Assembly (NCBI GenBank): GCA_002343075.1
Contig: DDRH01000051.1
Span: 12,481-18,355, forward strand
Reading direction: 5' to 3'
DNA from: Phycisphaerales bacterium UBA2421
GTDB taxonomy: Bacteria; Planctomycetota; Phycisphaerae; Tepidisphaerales; Tepidisphaeraceae
Length of the DNA: 5,875 bases
A program made the translations under genes and the position numbers. Below are positions 1 through 5,039 of the stretch, piece after piece. The notes under the pieces were generated by a model that saw only the letters and a list, made by a program, of their open reading frames with translations, made no database searches and was not told the DNA's origin. The stretch's first letter is position 1; each line of letters starts with the position of its first letter.

Positions 1-133
1 TCATGCCGGCGTTGGTAAACAGCAGAGTCGGGTCGTCGTGTGGCACCACCGGACTGCTGGAAACAAAACGATGGCCGTGCTTCTGGCAGAAGAAATCGAG
101 AAACTGTTGGCGAATTTGTGAACTCGTAAGCAT
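1..133 (-). CDS. alaS: Alanyl-tRNA synthetase, N-terminal fragment (cut by window edge)
   Basis: Forty-four codons are visible, starting [15 protein letters not shown] and ending [10 protein letters not shown] at the window edge. This matches the very conserved start of alanyl-tRNA synthetase, where the pattern is S-x-x-I-R-x-x-F-L-x-F-F, then [19 protein letters not shown]. The enzyme charges tRNA-Ala with alanine in the cytoplasm. The fragment covers only the first part of the class II catalytic domain; motifs 2 and 3, the editing domain and the C-terminal domain lie outside. The ATG at 133 is chosen because the family normally begins with M-x-T/S-x-x-I-R. Two in-frame ATGs at 148 and 145 would add five or four residues. 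No strong ribosome-binding site precedes any of them. The gene lies 81 nt downstream of recA on the same strand, the common recA-alaS order. Identification is confident despite the truncation. Confidence 0.95.
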   Translation of the reverse strand, partial: MLTSSQIRQQFLDFFCQKHGHRFVSSSPVVPHDDPTLLFTNAGM

Positions 134-153
134 CTGTTTTCCCATCATGCCCA

Positions 154-180
154 GGCGTGGCCAGAAAAGCTGACCACGCC
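154..180 (-). other. Hairpin in the recA-alaS gap
   Basis: On the minus strand GGCGTGG pairs with CCACGCC, followed by one U.G wobble and a CAG/CTG helix. This makes an 11-bp stem closed by a five-base loop (CTTTT). On the plus strand the wobble becomes a C/A mismatch, so the structure favours the minus-strand transcript, the direction of recA and alaS. There is no run of U after the stem, so it is not a classic intrinsic terminator. It may stabilise the recA 3' end, weaken read-through into alaS, or act in the alaS leader. The structure is seen; the role is inferred. Confidence 0.5.
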
Positions 181-189
181 GGGCGGGAG

Positions 190-218
190 ATAGTACAGGA
201 TTGCCCTACCGATTTCAT
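190..218 (-). promoter_or_regulatory. Candidate alaS promoter overlapping the recA stop
   Basis: Reading the minus strand, ATGAAA (218-213) is followed after 17 nt by TACTAT (195-190). The -35 matches the sigma-70 consensus at 4 of 6 positions and the -10 at 4 of 6. The same TACTAT hexamer occurs in the recA promoter candidate. Transcripts from here would carry the 154-180 hairpin in the alaS leader. The evidence is weak and based only on sequence match. Confidence 0.25.
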
Positions 219-1450
219 TCAGCTTCTTCAGGCGCCAGCGGAGAATCCAACTCCTTTTTCTTGTCGACCAGTCCCTTGCTCCGAAGCACCTCGGCACGAA
301 TCTCGGCTGCAAGGTCCTTATTTTCAAACAGGAAATTCTTGGCGTTCTCACGGCCCTGTCCGAGCCGGGTTGATTTGTAGTTAAACCATGCGCCGCTTTT
401 ATCGACCACATTGGCGAGCACGGCAAGATCAATCAAATCGCCTTCGTAGCTGATTCCGCGATCAAACATGATGTCGAACTCAGCATCCCGGAACGGCGGT
501 GCGATTTTATTTTTCACCACGCGGGCACGAGTGCGGCTGCCGACCGACACATCGCCGTCCTTGATCGTTTGTGTCCGCCGGACGTCGATGCGAATCGAGG
601 AGTAAAACTTCAACGCCCGCCCGCCTGTGGTGGTCTCGGGGTTTCCAAACATCACACCGATCTTCTCGCGAATCTGGTTAATGAAAATGACGGTGCTCTT
701 GCTCTTGGCAATGGCCCCGGTCAGTTTGCGCAGTGCCTGGCTCATCAGCCGGGCTTGCAAGCCCATGTGGCTGTCACCCATTTCGCCTTCGATTTCAGCC
801 CGAGGAATCAGCGCCGCGACCGAGTCGATGACGATCAAATCGACGGCGTTTGAACGCACGAGCAGCTCACAAATTTCCAGGGCCTGTTCGCCGGTATCCG
901 GCTGGCTGACCATGAGATTCTGCAAATCAACACCGATGCGTTTGGCCCAGCTTGGGTCAAGAGCGTGTTCGGCATCGATAAAAGCAGCGACGCCGCCCAT
1001 CTTCTGAGCACTGGCGATGACATGAAGCGTGAGCGTCGTTTTGCCTGAGCTTTCCGGGCCAAAGACCTCGATGACGCGCCCGCGGGGAATCCCTGCCCCG
1101 CCGAGGGCGATATCGAGTGAAAGCGAGCCGGTGGGAATGCCGTCGATCGGCTTCACATTCTCGCCGTCAAGCTTCATGACGGCACCCTTGCCAAACTGCT
1201 TTTCAATCTGTTGCACCGCGCGCTGCAGGGCACTTTCGCGCGCCGGATCGGGCTTTGGAGCGGCTGCGGGTGCCGACTTTGCTTTTGGGTCTGTCTTGAG
1301 GTCGGGGGCAGAAGCACCCGGCTTGTTTGCTGATTCCTTCGGCGCGGGCATGGTAGCTCCCGTGGGTTTAAGCTCTTTGCTAACGACCGAGGAAGCAGAA
1401 GGTTTTGACGGCGGCGCGTCAAGTACGGCAGTGGAGGCTTTGAAAGCCAT
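215..1450 (-). CDS. recA: Recombinase RecA with an N-terminal extension
   Basis: RecA forms filaments on single-stranded DNA, drives homologous strand exchange, and in many bacteria triggers LexA self-cleavage. All core motifs are present: the conserved N-terminal helix [10 protein letters not shown] (81-90), Walker A GPESSGKT (131-138), catalytic Glu161 in IDAEHALDP, Walker B LIVIDS with Asp209, DNA loop L1 [12 protein letters not shown] (219-230), Gln259 in NQIR, and loop L2 [10 protein letters not shown] (268-277). Compared with E. coli numbering everything is shifted by 65 residues. The protein is therefore 411 aa against about 350, because of a Pro/Ala/Lys/Ser-rich leader over residues 1-70. 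The C-terminal tail is short, ending EEAE. The start at 1450 has AAAGGTG seven nt upstream. An internal ATG at 1351 (Met34), with GGGAG five nt upstream, is an alternative but would still leave about 37 extra residues. The gene stands alone behind its own long upstream region and is followed by alaS. Confidence 0.97.
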   Translation of the reverse strand: MAFKASTAVLDAPPSKPSASSVVSKELKPTGATMPAPKESANKPGASAPDLKTDPKAKSAPAAAPKPDPARESALQRAVQQIEKQFGKGAVMKLDGENVKPIDGIPTGSLSLDIALGGAGIPRGRVIEVFGPESSGKTTLTLHVIASAQKMGGVAAFIDAEHALDPSWAKRIGVDLQNLMVSQPDTGEQALEICELLVRSNAVDLIVIDSVAALIPRAEIEGEMGDSHMGLQARLMSQALRKLTGAIAKSKSTVIFINQIREKIGVMFGNPETTTGGRALKFYSSIRIDVRRTQTIKDGDVSVGSRTRARVVKNKIAPPFRDAEFDIMFDRGISYEGDLIDLAVLANVVDKSGAWFNYKSTRLGQGRENAKNFLFENKDLAAEIRAEVLRSKGLVDKKKELDSPLAPEEAE

Positions 1451-1457
1451 GACAATA

Positions 1458-1464
1458 CACCTTT
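1458..1464 (-). promoter_or_regulatory. Ribosome-binding site of recA
   Basis: AAAGGTG on the minus strand lies seven nt before the ATG at 1450. It is a good Shine-Dalgarno match and the main support for the long RecA start. A second Shine-Dalgarno-like GGGAG lies before the internal ATG at 1351, so the choice is not fully settled. Confidence 0.6.
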
Positions 1465-1570
1465 CCGCCGGGTATGTTGGTCAGCCGGCGAATGACGACG
1501 ATCAATGCTGCGCTGCTGCGAGACACTGCGGGAGAACGAAGGGATAACGGAAAATACCTATTTCAAGAAA

Positions 1571-1600
1571 TCGGGCATTTTCGGGCATCCTCGGGCATTG
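1571..1600 (-). repeat. Three tandem decamers upstream of recA
   Basis: TCGGGCAT followed by TT, CC or TG is repeated three times head to tail with an exact 10-bp period (1571-1580, 1581-1590, 1591-1600). Read toward recA the unit is ATGCCCGA. The block sits about 120-150 bp before the recA start codon. A 10-bp period places each unit on the same face of the helix, as in an iterated protein-binding site; the units could also act in the leader RNA. The repeat is seen directly; the role is unknown. Confidence 0.8.
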
Positions 1601-1606
1601 CTGCCC
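1593..1606 (-). other. Small hairpin with GNRA-type loop in the recA leader
   Basis: The minus strand reads GGGCA-GCAA-TGCCC, a perfect five-bp stem closed by GCAA, which fits the stable GNRA tetraloop class. The 3' arm is part of the first decamer reached by the transcript (1591-1600). The two following decamers carry the same TGCCC, so the single GGGCA arm could pair with any of the three. Confidence 0.4.
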
Positions 1607-1717
1607 AGAAACGTGCCAGCGGCCTGCAATCGCTCAGCGGTCGAGCGCGCTTGGGGCGTCGATCGATGACAAACTGCAGACACGAACTGCAAAACACTAT
1701 TGACGCCTGTGTCTCGA

Positions 1718-1741
1718 CGACGGTCTCACGGCGACGGTCTC
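1718..1741. repeat. Direct repeat of CGACGGTCTC
   Basis: Two exact 10-bp copies (1718-1727 and 1732-1741) are separated by four bases, so they are 14 bp apart from start to start. They lie in the recA upstream region. This could be a protein-binding site or simple sequence drift. Confidence 0.5.
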
Positions 1742-1926
1742 GCCATCGCTGCTGCATTGGAGTCGTTCGGTTGTGACTTGCGGTTGCGGGTGAACGCACA
1801 ATGCGCTCGTCAGGCGGCTTAAGCGGCTCGGCACTGCCTCACCGATCACTCAGCAAAGTCGTGCAAAGCAAGGCCTAATCGCCCATTTTCCCGCGGCCAA
1901 ACTCGACGCCAAGTCACCCGCGTCCC

Positions 1927-2005
1927 TGTTCGGCTTTTGTTATTTTGTTATAGTAGTGTTCGGTTCGGAGATGTCAAGGACTTTAATCCAAAATTTTACC
2001 GAACA
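1927..2005 (-). promoter_or_regulatory. Cluster of TGTTCGG sites around the recA promoter (possible operator)
   Basis: The heptamer TGTTCGG, or its complement CCGAACA, occurs at 1927-1933, 1957-1963 and 1999-2005. A one-base variant, GGTTCGG, overlaps the middle copy (1962-1968). The middle pair fills the spacer between the -35 and -10 of the recA promoter candidate, where a repressor would block RNA polymerase. GAAC/GTTC half-sites are typical of LexA boxes in several phyla, so an SOS-type operator is a reasonable guess. However, the spacing does not match the classic CGAAC-N4-GTTCG palindrome. The sites are seen; the identity of the regulator is inferred. Confidence 0.4.
1947..1977 (-). promoter_or_regulatory. 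Candidate recA promoter
   Basis: On the minus strand a perfect TTGACA (1977-1972) is followed by TACTAT after 16 nt (1955-1950), or by the better hexamer TATAAC after 19 nt (1952-1947). The surrounding DNA is AT-rich. It lies just beyond the thpR stop and faces recA, whose start codon is about 490 nt downstream. No other gene is visible between them. Confidence 0.5.
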
Positions 2006-2018
2006 TTTCTAACCGGCA

Positions 2019-2585
2019 TCATTCCCCGAAGAGATCGAAATCGGCGACCGTGCGATACTTCGAGCCGCCGGCCGACGGCTCGGATTGCATCAGGTAGACG
2101 CGGCGCACTTCGAATATCGGCCCGGGCCAGCTTTTCAGGGTCGCGCGCTCGATCTGATTGATCGCTGGCAGCGGCAGCGGGCGATCGAGCCGCGCCAGGG
2201 TGACATGGGGCGTGAACTTCTTCTGCTCGGCCGGAAAGCCCAGCCCGCGCACGGCCCGCTCGATTGATGCGTAAAAGAGTGCCAGTTGCTCTGAGTTTGG
2301 CCCGCCAACGCCCGCAGCCAGCACGCGCGCCGGCGCTCGTTCCGGGAACGTAACCAGTCGCGACGCCGCGAGCCGGATCGACCCGCCGGAGATCGTCTTG
2401 CGGAGCATTTCCTTCAGTTTTTCAAGCTTCTCTTCAGGTGTTTCGCCAAGAAATCGCACGGTCAGATGAAGATTGACATCGCGCGGATAGGCCGCATCAG
2501 GCGCAAACGACCGGCAATGCGCCTGCACCCGCCGAAGGTGCTCGATCGCGGCGTCGGGAAGTTGGATGGCAAGAAATAGACGCAT
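2019..2585 (-). CDS. thpR: RNA 2',3'-cyclic phosphodiesterase (2'-5' RNA ligase family)
   Basis: This 188-aa cytoplasmic protein belongs to the 2H phosphoesterase superfamily (LigT/ThpR). It shows the two defining H-x-T/S-x motifs: HLTV at residues 40-43 in NLHLTVRFLGE, and HVTL at 127-130 in KFTPHVTLAR. The start MRLFLAI and the RVYLMQSE strand near residue 162 are also typical, and the length is normal for the family. Members hydrolyse 2',3'-cyclic phosphate ends of RNA to 2'-phosphates and can ligate tRNA halves in vitro; the physiological substrate is usually unclear. The gene is divergent from ctaA and on the same strand as recA, but a promoter candidate separates it from recA, so co-transcription is not required. 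No Shine-Dalgarno sequence precedes the ATG, and a -10-like TAAAAT lies only seven nt upstream, which suggests a leaderless mRNA. Confidence 0.92.
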   Translation of the reverse strand: MRLFLAIQLPDAAIEHLRRVQAHCRSFAPDAAYPRDVNLHLTVRFLGETPEEKLEKLKEMLRKTISGGSIRLAASRLVTFPERAPARVLAAGVGGPNSEQLALFYASIERAVRGLGFPAEQKKFTPHVTLARLDRPLPLPAINQIERATLKSWPGPIFEVRRVYLMQSEPSAGGSKYRTVADFDLFGE

Positions 2586-2592
2586 CTGGGGT

Positions 2593-2621
2593 ATTTTAGC
2601 CGCAACGATTCCAATTCACAC
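2593..2621 (-). promoter_or_regulatory. Candidate thpR promoter giving a leaderless transcript
   Basis: TAAAAT (2598-2593) on the minus strand ends seven nt before the thpR ATG. A weak -35-like GTGTGA (2621-2616, 3 of 6 matches) lies 17 nt further upstream. Transcription would begin at or within one base of the start codon, in keeping with the absence of a ribosome-binding site. Confidence 0.35.
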
Positions 2622-2651
2622 ACTGCCGCTGCGTCAAACCGTCGCACGCAC

Positions 2652-2680
2652 TCGAAGGTGTGTGGCGATCACACTATGAT
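2652..2680 (+). promoter_or_regulatory. Candidate ctaA promoter
   Basis: TATGAT (2675-2680) matches the -10 consensus at 5 of 6 positions. It has a poor -35 (TCGAAG, 2652-2657) at 17 nt. Transcription would start near 2687, just before the palindrome at 2690-2704 and about 27 nt before the ctaA ATG. An inverted repeat GTGTG-N5-CACAC (2660-2674) abuts the -10 and could be a regulator site. Confidence 0.3.
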
Positions 2681-2689
2681 CTGCGGCAC

Positions 2690-2704
2690 CTCCGATCATC
2701 GGAG
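2690..2704 (+). promoter_or_regulatory. Palindrome containing the ctaA ribosome-binding site
   Basis: CTCCGAT-C-ATCGGAG is a perfect 15-bp palindrome. Its right arm contains GGAG (2701-2704), the likely Shine-Dalgarno sequence, nine nt before the ctaA ATG. In RNA, CUCCG can pair with CGGAG around a five-base loop and hide the ribosome-binding site. As DNA it could be an operator. The structure is certain; its use is inferred. Confidence 0.5.
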
Positions 2705-2713
2705 CAAGACCGC

Positions 2714-4024
2714 ATGACGCCGTCCGACGCATCTTACCACCGCCCGCTGCACACGGTCGCCCTGATTCTGACCGTGGCGACCTTTCCCTTAATCTTTCTT
2801 GGCGGGCTGGTGACGACGTATGGCGCGGGCATGAGTGTGCCGGACTGGCCCAACAGTTATGGCTACAACATGTTTCTGTTTCCCGTAAGCCAATGGGTCG
2901 GCGGGATCTTTTATGAGCATACACACCGGCTCAAGGGGACGCTGGTTGGTTTTCTCGCGGTGATGCTCGTGTTCCAGGCATACGGGCCGTCGCGAAACAG
3001 TCGGACGCGACAAGTCCTCGGCTACAGCGCAGCCAGCGCGTTGCTGATCGCAATTGTGTGGGGCGGCGGTGTCTGGATTCTGGAATCTGCCGGACGGGTC
3101 TCGCACGAGGCGGCAAAATCGCTGCAGCATGGATTCGCCGGGTCTGCTTCGCTGGGCCTTCTGTTTCTGGCAGCATGGGTGGCCCGTCGGCGGGAGTCGC
3201 GCCGGTGGCTGCGCCGACTTACCGTGGTTGCGCTGGTCGCTGTGAGCGTTCAAGGGTTGCTCGGGGGGCTACGGGTTACGGAAGTGAATTTGACGCTCGC
3301 GATTATTCACGGGTGCTTTGCGCAGGCATTTTTCTGTCTGACAGCATTCATTACGGTCGCGAGCAGCCGCTGGTGGGTGGAGTCCCCCAACAATTATGCC
3401 GCGGATGAGCAGAAACATCAGCCGACCGAGGCCGGCGGGGTCGGTGTCAACGCCCGCCGCATTGGCCGCCTGTCGGCGGTCTGCTGGGTGATCGTGTTTG
3501 TGCAACTGATTATCGGTGCCACCATGCGGCATCATGGCGCGGGGCTGGCGATTCCCGATCTTCCACTGGCATATGGAAAACTTCTCCCCCCGACCGACGC
3601 GGCGGGCCTGGCCACCGTGAATCAGCACCGCGCGTGGGTCTTACACGAACCGCCGGTGACGTTAAACCAGGTCTGGCTGCATTTTGGGCACCGAATCGGG
3701 GCGATTGTGGTCTCGATAGCGTTAATCGGATTGCTCGTCGTCGGCTGGCGACTGACTCGCGATCGCAAGCTTCGATGGCCGCTGATGTTTGTCGGCGGGT
3801 TGCTCGTCATCCAGTTTTCGCTCGGCGCGCTGACGGTGTACTACCGAAAACCCGCGGAAGTGGCATCGGCCCATGTGGCGTTTGGGGCATTGTTGCTGCT
3901 CACACTTGCGGTGCTGTCTGCCCGGGCGATGCGACTGGCCGCCGTGACCTCGCGGGCGCGGTCGGGACATGCGCTTCAGGCCGTTCATGCCCCGCCGCTG
4001 CGGAAAGTTGCGGCCAACGCGTGA
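2714..4024 (+). CDS. ctaA: Heme A synthase (CtaA/COX15 family)
   Basis: This integral membrane protein oxidises the C8 methyl of heme O to the formyl of heme A, the cofactor of aa3-type cytochrome c oxidases. The 436-aa product shows the family's two-fold repeat. The first half has AGMSVPDWP (38-46), EHTHR (68-72) and IIHG (197-200); the second half has AGLAIPDLP (276-284), HFGHR (323-327) and SAHVAFG (385-391). These supply the conserved histidines expected for heme binding. A charged loop around 221-250 joins the halves. About ten hydrophobic segments are visible by eye, against the usual eight. The extra pair lies near 101-157 and resembles the pair that follows it. The ATG at 2714 is chosen because GGAG lies nine nt upstream and the first helix begins soon after. 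An in-frame GTG at 2660 would add 18 unlikely residues. The gene leads the cluster with ctaB. Confidence 0.93.
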   Translation: MTPSDASYHRPLHTVALILTVATFPLIFLGGLVTTYGAGMSVPDWPNSYGYNMFLFPVSQWVGGIFYEHTHRLKGTLVGFLAVMLVFQAYGPSRNSRTRQVLGYSAASALLIAIVWGGGVWILESAGRVSHEAAKSLQHGFAGSASLGLLFLAAWVARRRESRRWLRRLTVVALVAVSVQGLLGGLRVTEVNLTLAIIHGCFAQAFFCLTAFITVASSRWWVESPNNYAADEQKHQPTEAGGVGVNARRIGRLSAVCWVIVFVQLIIGATMRHHGAGLAIPDLPLAYGKLLPPTDAAGLATVNQHRAWVLHEPPVTLNQVWLHFGHRIGAIVVSIALIGLLVVGWRLTRDRKLRWPLMFVGGLLVIQFSLGALTVYYRKPAEVASAHVAFGALLLLTLAVLSARAMRLAAVTSRARSGHALQAVHAPPLRKVAANA

Positions 4025-4094
4025 ATCGACGACATTCTTGCCCAGCAGAGGACCGACGAGCCAGGACAGAGTAGCTTTCGCAGAGACCAACACG

Positions 4095-5039
4095 ATGAAG
4101 GCGATCACCGAAACCACGATTTTCCGGGAAACTTCCGAAGCCGCGCTGGCGAGCCTCCCGATCGAACGACGCGCATTCGCACAGCAGGTTGTTGACTACT
4201 ACGAGCTGACCAAGCCCCGAATGAACTTCCTCATTCTGGTGACAACGCTCGTGGGGTTCTATCTCGCGTCGGCGCACGTCGTGACTTCATGGCTGCTGCT
4301 GTTCAACACGCTTTTCGGCACGCTGCTCACTGCGGCGTCGGCGGCGGTGATGAACCAGTGGATGGAGCGCCGCTACGATGCGCTCATGCCCCGCACGCGC
4401 AACCGTCCCCTGCCCGCAGGGCGCGTCGGCCCGACCGCGGCGCTGGTTTTCGGCATCGTGCTCGGTGCGGCGGGCGTGTTGCACCTGCTGGCATTCGTCA
4501 ATCCCCTCACCGCAGGGCTGGGGCTGTTTACACACCTTTCATATCTGCTGATTTACACCCCCATGAAGCGGGTCACCACCCTCAACACCATCATCGGCGC
4601 TGTTCCCGGAGCCATTCCTCCCATGATGGGCTTCACGGCAGTTGATAATGCCATTTCGCCGGGGGCCTGGGTGCTCTTTGGCGTGTTGTTCCTGTGGCAA
4701 ATGCCCCACTTTCTCGCCATCGCCGCCCTCTACCGCGATGACTATCGCCTTGGCGGGTTTAAGATGCTTCCCGTCATCGATACCGACCTCGCCGCCACTT
4801 GCCGGATGGCCCTGCTCTATACAATGGCGCTCATCCCGGTTTCGCTTCTGGCCCTTCCGGCGCAGGTCAGCGGCATGATCTACGTCGCAACCGCCGTTGT
4901 ACTGGGGCTGGGGTTTCTTTGGTACGGCGTGAAGTTTTACCGCAGCCGACAGCGCTCTGATGCTCGCAAGCTCTTCTTTGCCTCAATCATCTATCTCCCC
5001 CTGCTTCTTGCCGCGATGATGATCGATCGAATCGGATGA
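4095..5039 (+). CDS. ctaB: Heme O synthase (protoheme IX farnesyltransferase)
   Basis: CtaB is a UbiA-family membrane prenyltransferase that adds a farnesyl group to protoheme IX to make heme O, the substrate of CtaA next door. The 314-aa protein begins with about 33 polar residues. Family signatures follow: YYELTKPRMNFLILVTTLVG (35-54), the first metal-diphosphate motif NQWMERRYDALMPRTRNRPL (87-106, with Asn87, Glu91 and Asp95), YTPMKRVTTLNTIIGAVPGA (154-173), WQMPHFLAIA (201-210), and the second Asp-rich motif YRDDYRLGGFKMLPV (213-227). Around eight or nine membrane helices are visible. The ATG at 4095 is preferred because the longer in-frame start at 3969 would overlap ctaA and add 42 unconserved residues. 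No strong Shine-Dalgarno sequence is seen, and 70 nt separate it from ctaA. Its stop overlaps the next start (ATGA). Confidence 0.95.
   Translation: MKAITETTIFRETSEAALASLPIERRAFAQQVVDYYELTKPRMNFLILVTTLVGFYLASAHVVTSWLLLFNTLFGTLLTAASAAVMNQWMERRYDALMPRTRNRPLPAGRVGPTAALVFGIVLGAAGVLHLLAFVNPLTAGLGLFTHLSYLLIYTPMKRVTTLNTIIGAVPGAIPPMMGFTAVDNAISPGAWVLFGVLFLWQMPHFLAIAALYRDDYRLGGFKMLPVIDTDLAATCRMALLYTMALIPVSLLALPAQVSGMIYVATAVVLGLGFLWYGVKFYRSRQRSDARKLFFASIIYLPLLLAAMMIDRIG

Larger units (their letters stand above)
1451..2018 (-). other. Long gene-free region upstream of recA
   Basis: The 568 nt between recA and thpR hold no reading frame that looks like a protein. Frames of 74-100 codons exist on both strands, but they are rich in Arg, Cys and Ser, match nothing recognised and overlap one another. 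The part nearest thpR (about 1936-2010) is clearly AT-rich against a GC-rich background and carries the best promoter match in the window. If that promoter serves recA, the leader is roughly 490 nt. Within the leader are three tandem decamers, a small GNRA-type hairpin and a spaced 10-bp direct repeat, each listed separately. No tRNA, T-box or known riboswitch was recognised. Confidence 0.6.

Noticed and set aside
134..214. T-box leader for alaS
   Set aside because: The gap is only 81 nt, with one simple hairpin and no T-box consensus or terminator/antiterminator pair.
1029..1547. A 172-codon plus-strand frame antisense to the start of recA
   Set aside because: It mirrors the RecA coding region and the Pro/Ala-rich leader; the composition is low-complexity Gly/Ala/Ser and no family is recognised.
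1571..1600. Tandem decamers as a CRISPR array
   Set aside because: The units are only 10 bp and directly adjacent, with no spacers and no cas genes nearby.
1474..1799. Overlapping frames of 100 codons (plus) and 78 codons (minus) between recA and thpR
   Set aside because: Composition is Arg/Ser/Cys-rich, no ribosome-binding site stands out, and the minus-strand frame ends inside the decamer repeat. They are treated as non-coding.
1926..1954. Plus-strand promoter with TATAGT (1949-1954)
   Set aside because: The -35 is poor and it would only produce antisense RNA to thpR; the minus-strand TTGACA promoter explains the same AT-rich segment better.
2660..2713. GTG at 2660 as the ctaA start, adding 18 residues
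   Set aside because: It would translate through both inverted repeats and adds a polar segment not expected before the first helix; ATG at 2714 has GGAG nine nt upstream.
3969..4094. Upstream ATG extending ctaB into ctaA
   Set aside because: The added 42 residues are Arg/Pro-rich, overlap the ctaA C-terminus in another frame and look unlike a CtaB N-terminus.
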